Shown here in pieces: positions 17,635 to 27,409 of a DNA stretch of 64,000 nucleotides. Every line of letters begins with the position of its first letter. Position 1 is the stretch's first letter. Position numbers and translations under genes: made by a program. The notes beneath the pieces are model-generated. The model made no database searches, had not been told where the DNA came from, and saw only the letters and a list, made by a program, of their open reading frames with translations. Location of the stretch: the NCBI GenBank assembly GCA_033763995.1, contig JANRJL010000007.1:48798-112797 (forward strand), read 5' to 3'. Origin of the DNA: GCA-2737725 sp033763995. Lineage in GTDB: Bacteria; Pseudomonadota; Alphaproteobacteria; Rhodospirillales; Rhodospirillaceae.

Positions 17635-18189
17635 ATGACTGCCGCTCTCGCTCACCATAAGCCATTTAATTTCCAGGCTTGGATTGACTCCAACGTCCAC
17701 CTACTCAAGCCGCCGGTGGCCAACAAACTGGTGTTCGAAAATACAGGCATGGTGGTCCAGGTGATCGGCGGCCCGAACCAACGCGTCGATTTCCACGACG
17801 ACCCCGTCGAAGAGTTCTTTTACCAGCTCAAGGGCGACATGATCCTGAAGGTTGCCGAGAGCGGTCAGATTTTTGATGTGCCAATAAAGCAGGGCGAAGT
17901 CTTCATGTTGCCGCCGCACGCGCGTCACTCTCCGCAGAGACCTATAGCAGGTTCGATTGGTCTCGTTGTCGAAGGCACTCGCATGCCGCACATGCGTGAC
18001 GCCTTCGAGTGGTTCTGTTTCAAGTGCGGCGATCGTGTGCATCGTGTCGAACTTGAGCTCCAGAACATCGTCACCGACTTGCCGCCTTTGTTTGACGCGT
18101 TTTACCAAAGCCTGGAGCACCGTACCTGCAAGGGGTGCGGCACGATACATCCCGGTAAACAGCCACCACCTGGATGGGTGACGATTTAG
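17635..18189 (+). CDS. nbaC: 3-hydroxyanthranilate 3,4-dioxygenase
   Basis: A 184-residue cupin that opens 3-hydroxyanthranilate to 2-amino-3-carboxymuconate semialdehyde. By alignment to the Cupriavidus enzyme with an offset of 3, all key residues are present: Fe ligands His54, Glu60 and His98; substrate residues Arg50, Arg102 and Glu113; and the rubredoxin-like second metal site, Cys128/Cys131 (CFKC) and CKGCG near the C-terminus. AAGGGAC precedes the ATG. It forms an operon with the DHDPS-family gene, with a LysR gene following. No kynureninase or decarboxylase gene is nearby, so it may serve 2-nitrobenzoate- or anthranilate-type catabolism or act on a related aminophenol acid. Confidence 0.93.
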   Translation: MTAALAHHKPFNFQAWIDSNVHLLKPPVANKLVFENTGMVVQVIGGPNQRVDFHDDPVEEFFYQLKGDMILKVAESGQIFDVPIKQGEVFMLPPHARHSPQRPIAGSIGLVVEGTRMPHMRDAFEWFCFKCGDRVHRVELELQNIVTDLPPLFDAFYQSLEHRTCKGCGTIHPGKQPPPGWVTI

Positions 18190-18256
18190 GCTGGCCAGGA
18201 ATCAAGCGATGCTCGCGTATCGGCATCTCATGCACATGTGTCTAGACTCAGTATAA

Positions 18257-18273
18257 CCAATAGGCATAATTGG
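18257..18273. promoter_or_regulatory. Candidate LysR-type binding site
   Basis: CCAAT, seven bases, ATTGG: a 17-bp dyad with the LysR-like T-N11-A shape, 29 bases upstream of the LysR gene start and 68 bases after the dioxygenase stop. Confidence 0.4.
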
Positions 18274-18301
18274 GGGATCTAGCATAACTACTGGGGCCGT
18301 G

Positions 18302-19255
18302 ATGAGTTCTGTCCGCCTTGAACGCTGGATCGCGCGCAAGCTGCGCCTGCGTCATCTCGAACTCATCGCCGAGGTCTATGACTGTCGCAGTGTACTCAAG
18401 GCTTCTAAGCGCCTTAATTTGACGCAACCGGCCGTCACCAAGGCGGTCAAAGACATCGAGGCAACCCTCAACCTCGAACTATTCGAGCGAACCAATCGCG
18501 GTCTCAACCCTACTCTTTATGGAGAGATCTTCGCCCGCCACGCGAAGACTGTTTTATCGCAACTTCGTCATGCGGCAGAGGAACTGGAAAGCCGTCGTGC
18601 CGGCTACAGCGGTCATGTCACAGTAGGTACGCTGATAGCAGCTTCGGCCAGCCTGCTACCGCGCGCTATTATCATGCTGAAGAAACAGCGACCCGGCGTC
18701 GCAATCAGTGTGATTGACGGGACGTTCGATTTCCTTTTGCCCAAACTCATGGTCGGCGACCTCGACATGGTTCTCGGTCGGTTGCCCGATGTCGGGCAAA
18801 GTAGTGCTTTAATTTACGAGGAGTTCTACGCTGAACCGATCTGCTTGGTGACACGTCGCGGTCATCCTTTGTCGCGCAAACGCCAGCTTGAATTACGGAA
18901 CCTCATCGACGAACCGTGGATCTTGCCACTGCCGGAAACAATGATCCGGCGACAGATTGAAAAGGTGCTCCGCGACTCACGCTTGTTGCTGCCTCAGAAC
19001 ATCATTGAGTCTATGTCGAGCCTAACCAACCGAGCCGTGTTGCAAAGTTCTGATTGCATCGGAGTGATGCCCTACCACGTCGCCATCAATGACGTCGAAC
19101 ACGGCCTGTTGTCCATTCTTCCCATCAAGCTAAAAGGCATCGAGAACCCAGTCGGCGCGATGATTCGTGCGCCTGGAGATCTCCCTCCAGCGGCACGGGC
19201 GTTTCTCGAGTGCCTGCGCACGGTGGGTAAATCCGTTGACACCAAGTGGTCGTAA
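18302..19255 (+). CDS. LysR-family transcriptional regulator
   Basis: A 317-residue regulator. The N-terminal winged helix-turn-helix reads RLRHLELIAEVYDCRSVLKAS, then KRLNLTQPAVTKAVKDIEATL and LFERTNRGLNPTLYGEIF. The C-terminal effector domain contains GHVTVGTLIAASASLLP and GDLDMVLGRLPD. The ATG at 18302 is preferred to the overlapping GTG at 18299. The GxV-type pattern resembles PcaQ/GbpR-like regulators of aromatic acid catabolism. It follows the DHDPS-dioxygenase pair on the same strand and is convergent with the semialdehyde dehydrogenase gene, so the upstream pair is the likeliest target. Confidence 0.9.
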   Translation: MSSVRLERWIARKLRLRHLELIAEVYDCRSVLKASKRLNLTQPAVTKAVKDIEATLNLELFERTNRGLNPTLYGEIFARHAKTVLSQLRHAAEELESRRAGYSGHVTVGTLIAASASLLPRAIIMLKKQRPGVAISVIDGTFDFLLPKLMVGDLDMVLGRLPDVGQSSALIYEEFYAEPICLVTRRGHPLSRKRQLELRNLIDEPWILPLPETMIRRQIEKVLRDSRLLLPQNIIESMSSLTNRAVLQSSDCIGVMPYHVAINDVEHGLLSILPIKLKGIENPVGAMIRAPGDLPPAARAFLECLRTVGKSVDTKWS

Positions 19256-19279
19256 GCGTCTAAGCCGAGACAGTCTTCG

Positions 19280-20743
19280 CTATATGGTCATTTTGTGGGA
19301 GACATTCTTGACGATCATGTACGGCAGCAACCCCTCGATACCGCCCTCGCGGCCGAAACCACTGTCTTTAACGCCTCCGAAAGGAGTTTCGGCAACGGAG
19401 GCTTCGAGCGTATTGATCGACAGGTTCCCGGCTTCAATTCTTTCGTAGAGAATGTCGGCGTTCCGGGCAGAGTTCGTGAAGGCATACGCCGCAAGTCCGA
19501 AGGGGAGTGCATTAGCCTTGTCGATGGCCTCTTCAAGGGACGAGACCGGGTTGATGACTGCCAATGGCCCAAAAGGCTCTTCGCTCATCACACGCGCGTT
19601 TTCAGGCACTTCAGCCACAATCGTAACAGGGTAAAAGTAGCCCCGGCCGCCCAATCGCTCGCCGCCGGACAGCACACGTCCACCTTTGGCCTTGGCATCT
19701 GCAACCAGGTCGATCATCGCTGTTAGACGGCGGCTGTTGGCCAGCGGGCCCATCTCGATCCCTGCCTCGAGTCCGTTGCCAATCTTAGTAGCGCGAGCCT
19801 TTTCTACGAACGCCGTAGTAAAAGCCTTGAAGATGCGCTGATGCACAAAAAACCGGGTCGGCGAAGTGCAGACTTGGCCGCCGTTGCGGGCCTTGCGGAT
19901 TGCGGAACAGATGCCAGCCGCGACGGGGTCAGTATCGTCGCAAACGATTACGGGCGCGTGCCCGCCGAGTTCCATTAGCGCCGGCTTCATGCTGCGGGCG
20001 GCCATCTCAGTCAGATGCTTTCCGACCGCCGTGGAGCCTGTAAACGCCACGAGGCGGATCTGTGGCTTAGGAATGAGATAGCTTGAGATTTCTGACGGCA
20101 CGCCAAACACTAGGTTGAGTACGCCCGGGGGAAGGCCGGCGTCGTGGAACGCGCGCGCGATTTCATACGCGCCTGCAGGGGTTTCCTCCGCGGCCTTGAT
20201 GATAATGGAGCAACCAGCCGCCAGAGCGCCAGCGATCTTGCGAGCCGGCTGGCTCATGGGGAAGTTCCAAGGCGAAAACGCGGCTACCGGTCCGATCGGT
20301 TGATGCAATACGATGTACCTGATCCCCGGCTCACTCGGAATAATCCGGCCATAGGTACGTTGGCCTTCGGCGGCGTCCCACTCAAAGAATTCACAGCCGC
20401 GGATGATCTCGAGACGCGACTGCGCCAGCGGTTTGCCGTGCTCCAAAGTGATCGCAAGCGCGATATGGTCAATTCGCTCACGCATCAGTGCCGCCGCCTT
20501 TAACATGATCGCCGCGCGCTTGGCGGGTGCGGTGCGGCTCCACACTGCAAAGCCATCGACGGCGGCAGCAAGCGCCTCATCCAGTTCTTCCTTGCAAGCA
20601 ACCGGAAGCACACCGATCTCGGTCTCATCGGCTGGATTGAGCACGGGCCTCGTCTCGCGGCCCGTGCGCCATCGTCCACCTATGTAGAAGTGAAGATCGG
20701 CGTACTGCTTAGACCGTCCTTGAACAGGCCAATTCAGACTCAT
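19280..20743 (-). CDS. gabD: NAD(P)-dependent succinate-semialdehyde dehydrogenase family (GabD-like)
   Basis: A 487-residue aldehyde dehydrogenase. LHFYIGGRWRTG at the start, FSPWNFPMSQPARKIAGALAAGC, VAFTGSTAVGKHL (NAD loop), LMELGGHAPVIVC (general base Glu), NGGQVCTSPTRFFV (nucleophile Cys) and ETPFGGVKDSGFGREGG at the end are typical of GabD-type enzymes, which oxidise succinate or related semialdehydes. MSLNWPVQG at 20743 is chosen because its ATG overlaps the stop of the upstream transporter gene by 4 bases (ATGA), implying coupling. It ends the large minus-strand cluster and would feed the ring-fission or side-chain product into the TCA cycle. Exact aldehyde not proven. Confidence 0.88.
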   Translation of the reverse strand: MSLNWPVQGRSKQYADLHFYIGGRWRTGRETRPVLNPADETEIGVLPVACKEELDEALAAAVDGFAVWSRTAPAKRAAIMLKAAALMRERIDHIALAITLEHGKPLAQSRLEIIRGCEFFEWDAAEGQRTYGRIIPSEPGIRYIVLHQPIGPVAAFSPWNFPMSQPARKIAGALAAGCSIIIKAAEETPAGAYEIARAFHDAGLPPGVLNLVFGVPSEISSYLIPKPQIRLVAFTGSTAVGKHLTEMAARSMKPALMELGGHAPVIVCDDTDPVAAGICSAIRKARNGGQVCTSPTRFFVHQRIFKAFTTAFVEKARATKIGNGLEAGIEMGPLANSRRLTAMIDLVADAKAKGGRVLSGGERLGGRGYFYPVTIVAEVPENARVMSEEPFGPLAVINPVSSLEEAIDKANALPFGLAAYAFTNSARNADILYERIEAGNLSINTLEASVAETPFGGVKDSGFGREGGIEGLLPYMIVKNVSHKMTI

Positions 20744-22062
20744 CGCGCGAACCGCTCCCGTCGCGATACTATCCACAAAAGCATGATGACGCCGGTGCAC
20801 ATCATTGCTGGCAGTGCAGCAGCAAGAAAAAAATCCGCGCGTGACCAACCCGCACTGAGTGCCAAGCCGCCCATAGCCGGCCCCACGACTGCGCCCAAAC
20901 GCCCAACGCCCAAGCCCCAGCCCACACCCGTCGCGCGCGCTGCAGTCGGATATACGTGGGCGGCAAGCGCTGTCATGCCCGTCTGACCGCCAACCACCGA
21001 AAACCCGGCTATCATGATGACGGTCATAACCACCACCATGTCACCCTCGATGCGGCCGATCGCCGCGGTCAGGGCGGCGCCGCTCAGGAACACAGTCGCC
21101 AGCACACGGAAAGCGCCAAACCGGTCGATTAATTCGCCTATCACGAGACCGCCAATCGCTCCGCCAATAAAGAAGAACGATACGCTCTGGATGGCTCGCG
21201 CCATCGGCCATCCCTGTTGAGTTAAGACGCTGGGCAACCAGCTTGTCAGCAGATAGAGCCCGCACAGACTGAAGAAGAACACCACCCACAGACCGAGGGT
21301 GAGTGCCGCGCGGCCGTCAGAGAACAACGCCTTCAGAGAAGATGTTTGCGACACTCTGCGGTCGACAATGAACGTGTCCTGAGAGTTATAGATATAGGTT
21401 CGATCGATTTTCTCGAGAGCGCGACCGATAGCCGGGCCGGAATTGCCCTTTTCCACCATGAAACGGATGGATTCAGGTAGGCTTGCGATCAGCACCCCGG
21501 CAATGATCAACGGAATGACGCCTCCCATGACGAAAACTGCACGCCAGCCGAACAGCTCTATCACGTCACCGGCGATGTAGCCGCCGAACACACCACCCAG
21601 TGGCACACCTGCAAAAATCAAGGTGACGAAGAACCCAAGACGGTGAGTTGGTACATATTCGGCTGCCAGGGCGGTGAAGTTCGGCATGCAGCCGCCAATC
21701 CCCAGACCTGTCAAGAACCGTAGGATAAGCAGTTGCGTCGTGCTTTCGGCGAAAGAGGTCAGGATCGACATCACGCCAACCGCAATGAAAGCGCCAATTA
21801 GCAATAGGCGCCGGCCGTAACGGTCGCCCAGAATGCCGAAAATCATCGCGCCCAGCATGATACCGGCGAAAGCCGCCGACAGCACCGGTCCAAAGCTCGC
21901 CGCCTGCAAGTTCCATTCGGCCGCCACCTTGGGAATGACAAAGCCCATGGTTTGAATGTCGAGGCCGTCGAGCAGCGCGATCAGGGTACAGAGCCCCACC
22001 ACCTTGATCTGGAAACCACCCACCGGTTGACGATCGATGACCTGGGAAACGTTGATCTGCAT
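20740..22062 (-). CDS. MFS transporter, aromatic acid:H+ symporter (AAHS) family
   Basis: A 440-residue, 12-helix major facilitator. TM1 holds the AAHS signature LLDGLDIQTMGFVIP; the 2-3 loop reads GILGDRYGRRLLLIGA; the 8-9 loop reads GELIDRFGAFRVLA. These match PcaK/BenK-type importers of aromatic acids. The start at MQINVSQVID (22062) gives the length usual for PcaK; an in-frame ATG at 22104 would overlap the upstream amidohydrolase by 20 bases and cannot be excluded. It is coupled to the semialdehyde dehydrogenase downstream. It would carry the acid released in the periplasm by the clustered hydrolases into the cell. Confidence 0.88.
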   Translation of the reverse strand: MQINVSQVIDRQPVGGFQIKVVGLCTLIALLDGLDIQTMGFVIPKVAAEWNLQAASFGPVLSAAFAGIMLGAMIFGILGDRYGRRLLLIGAFIAVGVMSILTSFAESTTQLLILRFLTGLGIGGCMPNFTALAAEYVPTHRLGFFVTLIFAGVPLGGVFGGYIAGDVIELFGWRAVFVMGGVIPLIIAGVLIASLPESIRFMVEKGNSGPAIGRALEKIDRTYIYNSQDTFIVDRRVSQTSSLKALFSDGRAALTLGLWVVFFFSLCGLYLLTSWLPSVLTQQGWPMARAIQSVSFFFIGGAIGGLVIGELIDRFGAFRVLATVFLSGAALTAAIGRIEGDMVVVMTVIMIAGFSVVGGQTGMTALAAHVYPTAARATGVGWGLGVGRLGAVVGPAMGGLALSAGWSRADFFLAAALPAMMCTGVIMLLWIVSRRERFAR

Positions 22063-22084
22063 TGCGTGAACCGTGTTGCCCAAT

Positions 22085-23854
22085 TTAGTTGGGAACTTTG
22101 CCATACACAGGTATGCCGCCCATCACCGTCATCAAAACTTTCGTATCTCGGATCTCATCCATAGGCACGGTGAGGATGTCCTTCTCCATTACGACGAAGT
22201 CGGCGAGTTTGCCTGGCTCGATAGAGCCCAAACGATCATCCCATTTCAGAATCTTCGCCCCGTTGATAGTATAGAGTTGGATCGCTTCTGCGCGTGTAAT
22301 TGTCTTTTCCGGGGACAGCAGACTCTTCCCAGTGCGCCCGTCAATTCGCACGAGCGACTCCCAGATCGTAAACATGGGCTCGATATGATCACCGTCAGTA
22401 CCCTGCGCAATGACAACGCCACCGTCGATCCACCAACGCAAGGGCACCACGCGCTTCCAGAACTCTGGTTGGTCGGGAAAGCGACGAACATAGGTGTCCG
22501 CACCTTTACTGTAATCGACGTTTGAATATGTTGTCGCCAAGATGCCAAGTGCCTTTAGGCGCGAAATATTGTCGCGGCTCGGATGCTGAAAATGCTGAAT
22601 CAGCCACTGGCGATCCTTGATGGGAGTTTCTTTATTCACCGCTTCGAATGCTGCGATAGTCATGTCTCCAGCAGCATCACCAGCAGCTTGGACGTTGAGT
22701 CGAAGACCATGCTTTACGGCCAGCCGCCCGATGTCAGTTAACTTTCCGGTCGAAACCGTGGATTCTCCATTGCTAGACCGGCCATACGGGTCGAGGTAAG
22801 GCTTATTCATCAAAGCTCCGCCGAACTGAGTTGCGCCGTCGACGGAGACAGTCACGCCCTCAATCTTGAACAGGTCGTCACCGGTGTTCTCGGCAGCTTT
22901 TAGGCCCTCCATCCAAGCGTCAATTTCGCTGATCGACCGGCCCACCGGGACTTCATGCGCATAAACGGTGCGATTAATCATATCTCCCGACGCCCGCATC
23001 TTACGTAGGAAGTCGAGAAACGCTGGCTGGGTGGTATGGCCTTCGTAGATGGTGGTAACGCCGACAGCCAGATTGTCAGCCATGGCTCGCTTGATCGCCA
23101 GAATTTGCGCCTCGGCGGATTGCGGCGGGGGCAACATTGAGAGTAGCTTCGGTCTCAGCGTGTTAGCACGGTTGTACATATCCAGTCCGTAGATCTCGCC
23201 CGTCGGCTCGCCGGTAGCAGAGTCGCGCATGATTTTCATGCGCGCATCGTCGAGAGTATCGCGAGCGACACCCAGCCGCGCGAGTGCCGCACTATTGAAC
23301 AGCGATGGGGTCGTCCAGGTGCGCGCCACCGGGATGTAGACCGGATTGTTCGGCGCGGCCTTGTCCAGTTCGGCGCGTGTGGGCCAGCGTTTCTCAACGA
23401 GGCTTTCTGGTAGGTGGAAGAAATCTGGCGGCACGCCAATCGCAGTGGTAACGATCCAAGTACCTGGCGACGACTTACCCGCCTCCACGCCGATTAGTTT
23501 CAGAATTTCCGCCACGGACTTGACGCCGTATAGCGGCAAGCGCCCAAGATCACGCGTGTATTTAGCTACGGTGTGCGGGTGCGTATCGATGAAGCCGGGC
23601 GTTACGGTCGCCCCCTTGAGATCCACGAACTTAGTGGCCGGTCCTGCGAGTTTGTCTACGCTTGCATTATCACCGACGGCAATAAATTTACCTCGGTTGA
23701 CCGCGAACGCTTGTACGATCGAGAAACGCTCATCGACAGTGATGACATTGCCATTAATATAGATGGTCTCCGGTGACAACGTCTGTGCCGAGACAGACCA
23801 TACTCCTGTACTTAAAGCCAGTGCGGCCGCAAAGACTGAAAAGCATCTCCACAT
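22085..23854 (-). CDS. Secreted amidohydrolase family 3 (YtcJ-like), paralogue B
   Basis: A 589-residue exported hydrolase (signal peptide MWRCFSVFAAALALSTG, cleavage near SAQTLS). The barrel motifs are TIYINGNVITVDERF, VTPGFIDTHPHTV (HxH), GVTTIYEGHTTQP, VTVSVDGATQFGGALM, RQWLIQHFQHPS and AQGTDGDHIEPMFTIW (Asp). The HAxGDxA histidine is again missing: the segment reads NVQAAGDAAG. AAGGTGG lies upstream of the ATG. It follows the TonB receptor gene by 16 bases and precedes the AAHS transporter, so it probably acts in the periplasm on what the receptor imports. Closely similar throughout to paralogues A (12617) and C (27410). Confidence 0.88.
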   Translation of the reverse strand: MWRCFSVFAAALALSTGVWSVSAQTLSPETIYINGNVITVDERFSIVQAFAVNRGKFIAVGDNASVDKLAGPATKFVDLKGATVTPGFIDTHPHTVAKYTRDLGRLPLYGVKSVAEILKLIGVEAGKSSPGTWIVTTAIGVPPDFFHLPESLVEKRWPTRAELDKAAPNNPVYIPVARTWTTPSLFNSAALARLGVARDTLDDARMKIMRDSATGEPTGEIYGLDMYNRANTLRPKLLSMLPPPQSAEAQILAIKRAMADNLAVGVTTIYEGHTTQPAFLDFLRKMRASGDMINRTVYAHEVPVGRSISEIDAWMEGLKAAENTGDDLFKIEGVTVSVDGATQFGGALMNKPYLDPYGRSSNGESTVSTGKLTDIGRLAVKHGLRLNVQAAGDAAGDMTIAAFEAVNKETPIKDRQWLIQHFQHPSRDNISRLKALGILATTYSNVDYSKGADTYVRRFPDQPEFWKRVVPLRWWIDGGVVIAQGTDGDHIEPMFTIWESLVRIDGRTGKSLLSPEKTITRAEAIQLYTINGAKILKWDDRLGSIEPGKLADFVVMEKDILTVPMDEIRDTKVLMTVMGGIPVYGKVPN

Positions 23855-23870
23855 AGCTTCGCGCCACCTT

Positions 23871-26174
23871 TCAGAAACGATAGCTTGCGGTCACGCCGAT
23901 CTTGCGCTTATCCGCAAGCACATAAGATGGGACACGTTCGTTAATGTCGGTGCCGGGCGCATTGGCCTGGGCCGGAAAGCGCTGCGGCGCGCCAGGGACG
24001 TTGAGGTTAATGCGGTCAAGCGCACGGATCAGAAACGATGGCGTGCGGTTATCAAATACGTTGTCAACGAACAGCGTCACGTTCCACGCATCGGTTTCGA
24101 CTCCAGCCTTAAAGTTGGCGATGTATCTATCACCGGTATGCGAAACCGGTAGCACGGGGTTGAACTTTCGCTCGGCGTAGGAGAAGTCGGCGCGGGCGAA
24201 CGCGTCGACTTCGTCGCCCACGGGATATGTTGCCGTACCGAAGGCCGAAAATTGGTGTCGAGACATGTTCGGCAACTGCATACCTCTGGCTGAAGCATCA
24301 CCCAAGACATTACGCACGTCATTGTCGTTGAAGTCGATGTACTTCGCATCCGCCATGGCATAATTGAAGCCACCGGTGAAGTAGTCGTTAAATACGCCTG
24401 TCAACTCTAATTCGACACCCTTGATGTCGGAAGTGCCGGCATTGCGGACATAGTTTGACGTTCCGCCATCTGGAAAAACAAACGGGAACGAAGCCTGCTG
24501 CCCGCTCCAATCCACGTAATACGCCGAGACGTTTGTAATCAACTTCCCGTCCAACAGGGTGTTTTTAGTGCCGAGCTCATAGACCCAGCTCTTTTCTTCC
24601 CCCACGAGCTGCAGTTCTGTGGGCAATCGCGGGTCAGCATTAATTGCTCCGGGCTTATTACCGCGGGCCAGCGATGCGTAGATCAGTGTCTCCTCGTCCA
24701 TATGGTAATCGAACGTGAAGCGCGGTGAGTAGGACTTGAAAGTTCGTTGAAGCAAAACATTGGTGAAAGTGCGGCCGCCCACGGTTTGGCTCTCTTTAAA
24801 ATTACCGATGCGGTCGCGGGCATATCGCAACTCGGCCGTGCCTGTGAATTGGTCCGTGAAATCATAGGCCAATGAGCCGAACACGGCCCAGTTGTCGACG
24901 CGATCAGTGCCGAAGTCGACGCGCGGCGCTGTCGACCGCGTTCCTGGGAAGTGGTCCTCCACCAACGGGCGACGACGTTCGAAGTGATAGCCACCGAACA
25001 TATAACGCAAGGGTTGGTTCTGTGCCGACTGCAGGCGCAATTCTTGCGACCACTCCTTGCGGGTACTGAGTTCGTTACGGAGAGTCGAGCCGGTGAAGAC
25101 CGGGTCGTTAGCCGGAACGACCGACGACCGCAGAATCGTTGTTCCCGGAATGAACGGACCAAACGACCGCGAAGTCAGGCCTTGTGCAGAACCGTCGTAT
25201 GCGTACTGATTCTTGCTGTAGATGTAGGCCGTATTGGAGACGAGCGTGAGGCTGTCTGAAATTTCGTAAGTTATGTTCCCAGTCACGCGCCAGGATTGGC
25301 GATCGAGGCCCGCTTCGCCTTGGAGGCCGGTCAAGTCCAACTGTACGAAGTCGAACTGCCTGATCTTACCGCAGTAGTACTGCAGGTTCTTGTCAAGGAA
25401 GCAGTTGTTGTCGAACCGATCCTGCTGAGTCAAGGCTGAGTGACCGTCGTCGTCGACGTTATAGCCCCCGGAGATGATGATAGTGAGATCATTCGCGGGC
25501 CTGAATTCCAAGGACCCGTTAACGCCTTGCGAAGATTCGTCGCCGACTTTCTGATTGTCGATGATATTACGGTACATACCGCCGAAATCGTACCAACGGC
25601 CGTGGGCCATATAGAACACTTTATCTTCGACCAATGGACCACGCGACAATAGATTGACCTCGTAATCGTCGTACTCAGCGGCTCGCACGCTGATCTTGTT
25701 CTCGAATTCGTTCGTTCCTTTCTTGGTGATCATGTTGACGGCGCCGGCGAAGGTGGCGCGGCCGAACAACGCGGCCTGTGGTCCCTTGATTATTTCGACG
25801 CGCTCAACGATGTCGAACGGAAACGACCATAGGCTGTCGGTTAGCGGCATGCCATCCACGAATTCTGCGACGTTGCTTTCGCCCTGCGGGTTCGACTGGC
25901 CGTGGATCACTAGGCGCATACCGCCACCGCCCGTGCGATAACGCGCGCCACGCTCGTACGAAAATCCCGGAGTGAACTTGCTGACGTCGAACATGTCGCG
26001 CAGCCCGCGCTCTTCGATGTCGCGCGCGGTGAACGCGGTAACAAGAATCGGGACACTTTGCAGTCGCTCTTCGGTCTTGCGCGCCGTGACCACGATCTCT
26101 TCCAGCTGCGCCCAGGCAGGTGTCGACAGCACCAATGCCACAGTTGACAACAAGCTCTTTCGTAATGCTTTCAT
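23871..26174 (-). CDS. TonB-dependent outer-membrane receptor
   Basis: A 767-residue receptor: signal peptide MKALRKSLLSTVALVLSTPAWA, then the TonB box-like LEEIVVTARKTEE, a plug domain (VPILVTAFTARDIEERGL, VEIIKGPQAALFGRATFAGAVNMI-type plug end) and a 22-strand barrel ending in the usual C-terminal aromatic (GVTASYRF). The start at 26174 has AAGGGG 7 bases upstream; a longer frame upstream lacks homology. It lies in the middle of the esterase-amidohydrolase cluster and probably brings a bulky substrate into the periplasm. Nothing suggests siderophore genes nearby, so a carbon substrate is more likely than iron. Confidence 0.92.
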   Translation of the reverse strand: MKALRKSLLSTVALVLSTPAWAQLEEIVVTARKTEERLQSVPILVTAFTARDIEERGLRDMFDVSKFTPGFSYERGARYRTGGGGMRLVIHGQSNPQGESNVAEFVDGMPLTDSLWSFPFDIVERVEIIKGPQAALFGRATFAGAVNMITKKGTNEFENKISVRAAEYDDYEVNLLSRGPLVEDKVFYMAHGRWYDFGGMYRNIIDNQKVGDESSQGVNGSLEFRPANDLTIIISGGYNVDDDGHSALTQQDRFDNNCFLDKNLQYYCGKIRQFDFVQLDLTGLQGEAGLDRQSWRVTGNITYEISDSLTLVSNTAYIYSKNQYAYDGSAQGLTSRSFGPFIPGTTILRSSVVPANDPVFTGSTLRNELSTRKEWSQELRLQSAQNQPLRYMFGGYHFERRRPLVEDHFPGTRSTAPRVDFGTDRVDNWAVFGSLAYDFTDQFTGTAELRYARDRIGNFKESQTVGGRTFTNVLLQRTFKSYSPRFTFDYHMDEETLIYASLARGNKPGAINADPRLPTELQLVGEEKSWVYELGTKNTLLDGKLITNVSAYYVDWSGQQASFPFVFPDGGTSNYVRNAGTSDIKGVELELTGVFNDYFTGGFNYAMADAKYIDFNDNDVRNVLGDASARGMQLPNMSRHQFSAFGTATYPVGDEVDAFARADFSYAERKFNPVLPVSHTGDRYIANFKAGVETDAWNVTLFVDNVFDNRTPSFLIRALDRINLNVPGAPQRFPAQANAPGTDINERVPSYVLADKRKIGVTASYRF

Positions 26175-26364
26175 GACTTGCCCCTTTGTATCCCGCTGTG
26201 ACGTGTTGATTGCGCCTTCGCCAGCGCAGCCTGACAACAACCGCTCTCACCGGCACTTGAGCACTGGTATCCGGCGGCCGGTATCGACGTCGAATGAGAT
26301 TTCAGGGCGTCGATATAACTAAATCGGATATCATACGCATGATGTGAGATGGCGCGAAAAGTGT

Positions 26365-27393
26365 TCAGGACTTTTCCGGCGATGGCAGGGTGAGAAAAGC
26401 GTTGAATGCGTGCCACACTTGGGCGCGGTTGGGCCCCAGAATTACGGCATGAGCCGCGCCAGCAAGGACTACAAACTGGCGGTTTGCATTGGGCAGGCGC
26501 TGAAAAAACGCTGTCAAATCTTCCATTGTCGCGTTACCGTCGTGTTCGCCACGGATCAGCAGTACCGGCGCCAGGATTTTCTCAGGATGCACGAGCGGTA
26601 GGTTAACTGACATATCGAGGTAGGTTCCCGTCGGCACTTCGTCACCGAACTGGAGTTCCGCGTCCGCCAACGCTTCGCCCACGGCGAGGTCCATGGTACC
26701 CGGCATGTCGTGTGAAAGAATACTCATTATGGCTTCGCGCCCGCGTTTTCGACGGTTGCTGGCACGGTAGACGTCCACTTGCTTAGCGCGTTCCTGCAAA
26801 GTGGGCGAGCCTCTACCCGTATATGTAAAAGAGGCGAGCGCCAAACGATCAACGCGATCCGGCCGCGCCATCGCATAGACGCCGACACGCAGGGCCCCGG
26901 CTGAAATTCCGAAAAAATTTAAACGCCTCTGTGCGGTTTCTCGAGTCACTACATCCGCAGCTGCCGCAATATCCGCCGCACCGCTGGCAATATCCGAATT
27001 GCTTGTCGTGCGTGATGAACGACCGTGATTCTCATGGTCCATTGTCCAGCAATCAAAACCGAGGCGGGCAAAGACATCCATCATCGAGTACTCGCCCCGG
27101 CCCGGAACCTTGAGATCATAGGCAGATCGGCCTGAACCCGATGAACCATGGACGAAGAACAAGACGGGCTTGTCGGCATTGGTTTGTGGGGCGCCTGTGA
27201 ATTTGCGATAGACGTATAATTTGACGGCGTCTTTCTGCACCCAGTATTCCAGGCTACCGACAGCAATTGGCTGCTCTGCCTGCGACTGCCTTGCCGACGC
27301 CGCCGCAGCGAACGCACTCAAGCCCAATCCCGCGCCAAGCACTGCTTTTCGTCGCGTAAACGCTGTTTTGCTGCCGCCCATTATTACACCCAT
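26365..27393 (-). CDS. Tat-exported alpha/beta hydrolase
   Basis: A 342-residue protein with a twin-arginine signal (TRRKAVLGAGLGLSAFAAAA). Catalytic features: VLFFVHGSSGSGRSAYDL (oxyanion), nucleophile elbow FFGISAGALRVG (Ser in GISAG), LLIRGEHDGNATMED (Asp) and LAGAAHAVILGP (His). It probably works folded in the periplasm as an esterase or amidase. The gene starts 17 bases after the stop of amidohydrolase C; an alternative ATG four codons in is possible. It is followed by a 190-base gap before the TonB receptor gene, which may hold a secondary promoter. Confidence 0.86.
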   Translation of the reverse strand: MGVIMGGSKTAFTRRKAVLGAGLGLSAFAAAASARQSQAEQPIAVGSLEYWVQKDAVKLYVYRKFTGAPQTNADKPVLFFVHGSSGSGRSAYDLKVPGRGEYSMMDVFARLGFDCWTMDHENHGRSSRTTSNSDIASGAADIAAAADVVTRETAQRRLNFFGISAGALRVGVYAMARPDRVDRLALASFTYTGRGSPTLQERAKQVDVYRASNRRKRGREAIMSILSHDMPGTMDLAVGEALADAELQFGDEVPTGTYLDMSVNLPLVHPEKILAPVLLIRGEHDGNATMEDLTAFFQRLPNANRQFVVLAGAAHAVILGPNRAQVWHAFNAFLTLPSPEKS

Positions 27394-27409
27394 CTTTTGC
27401 CGGAAAACG

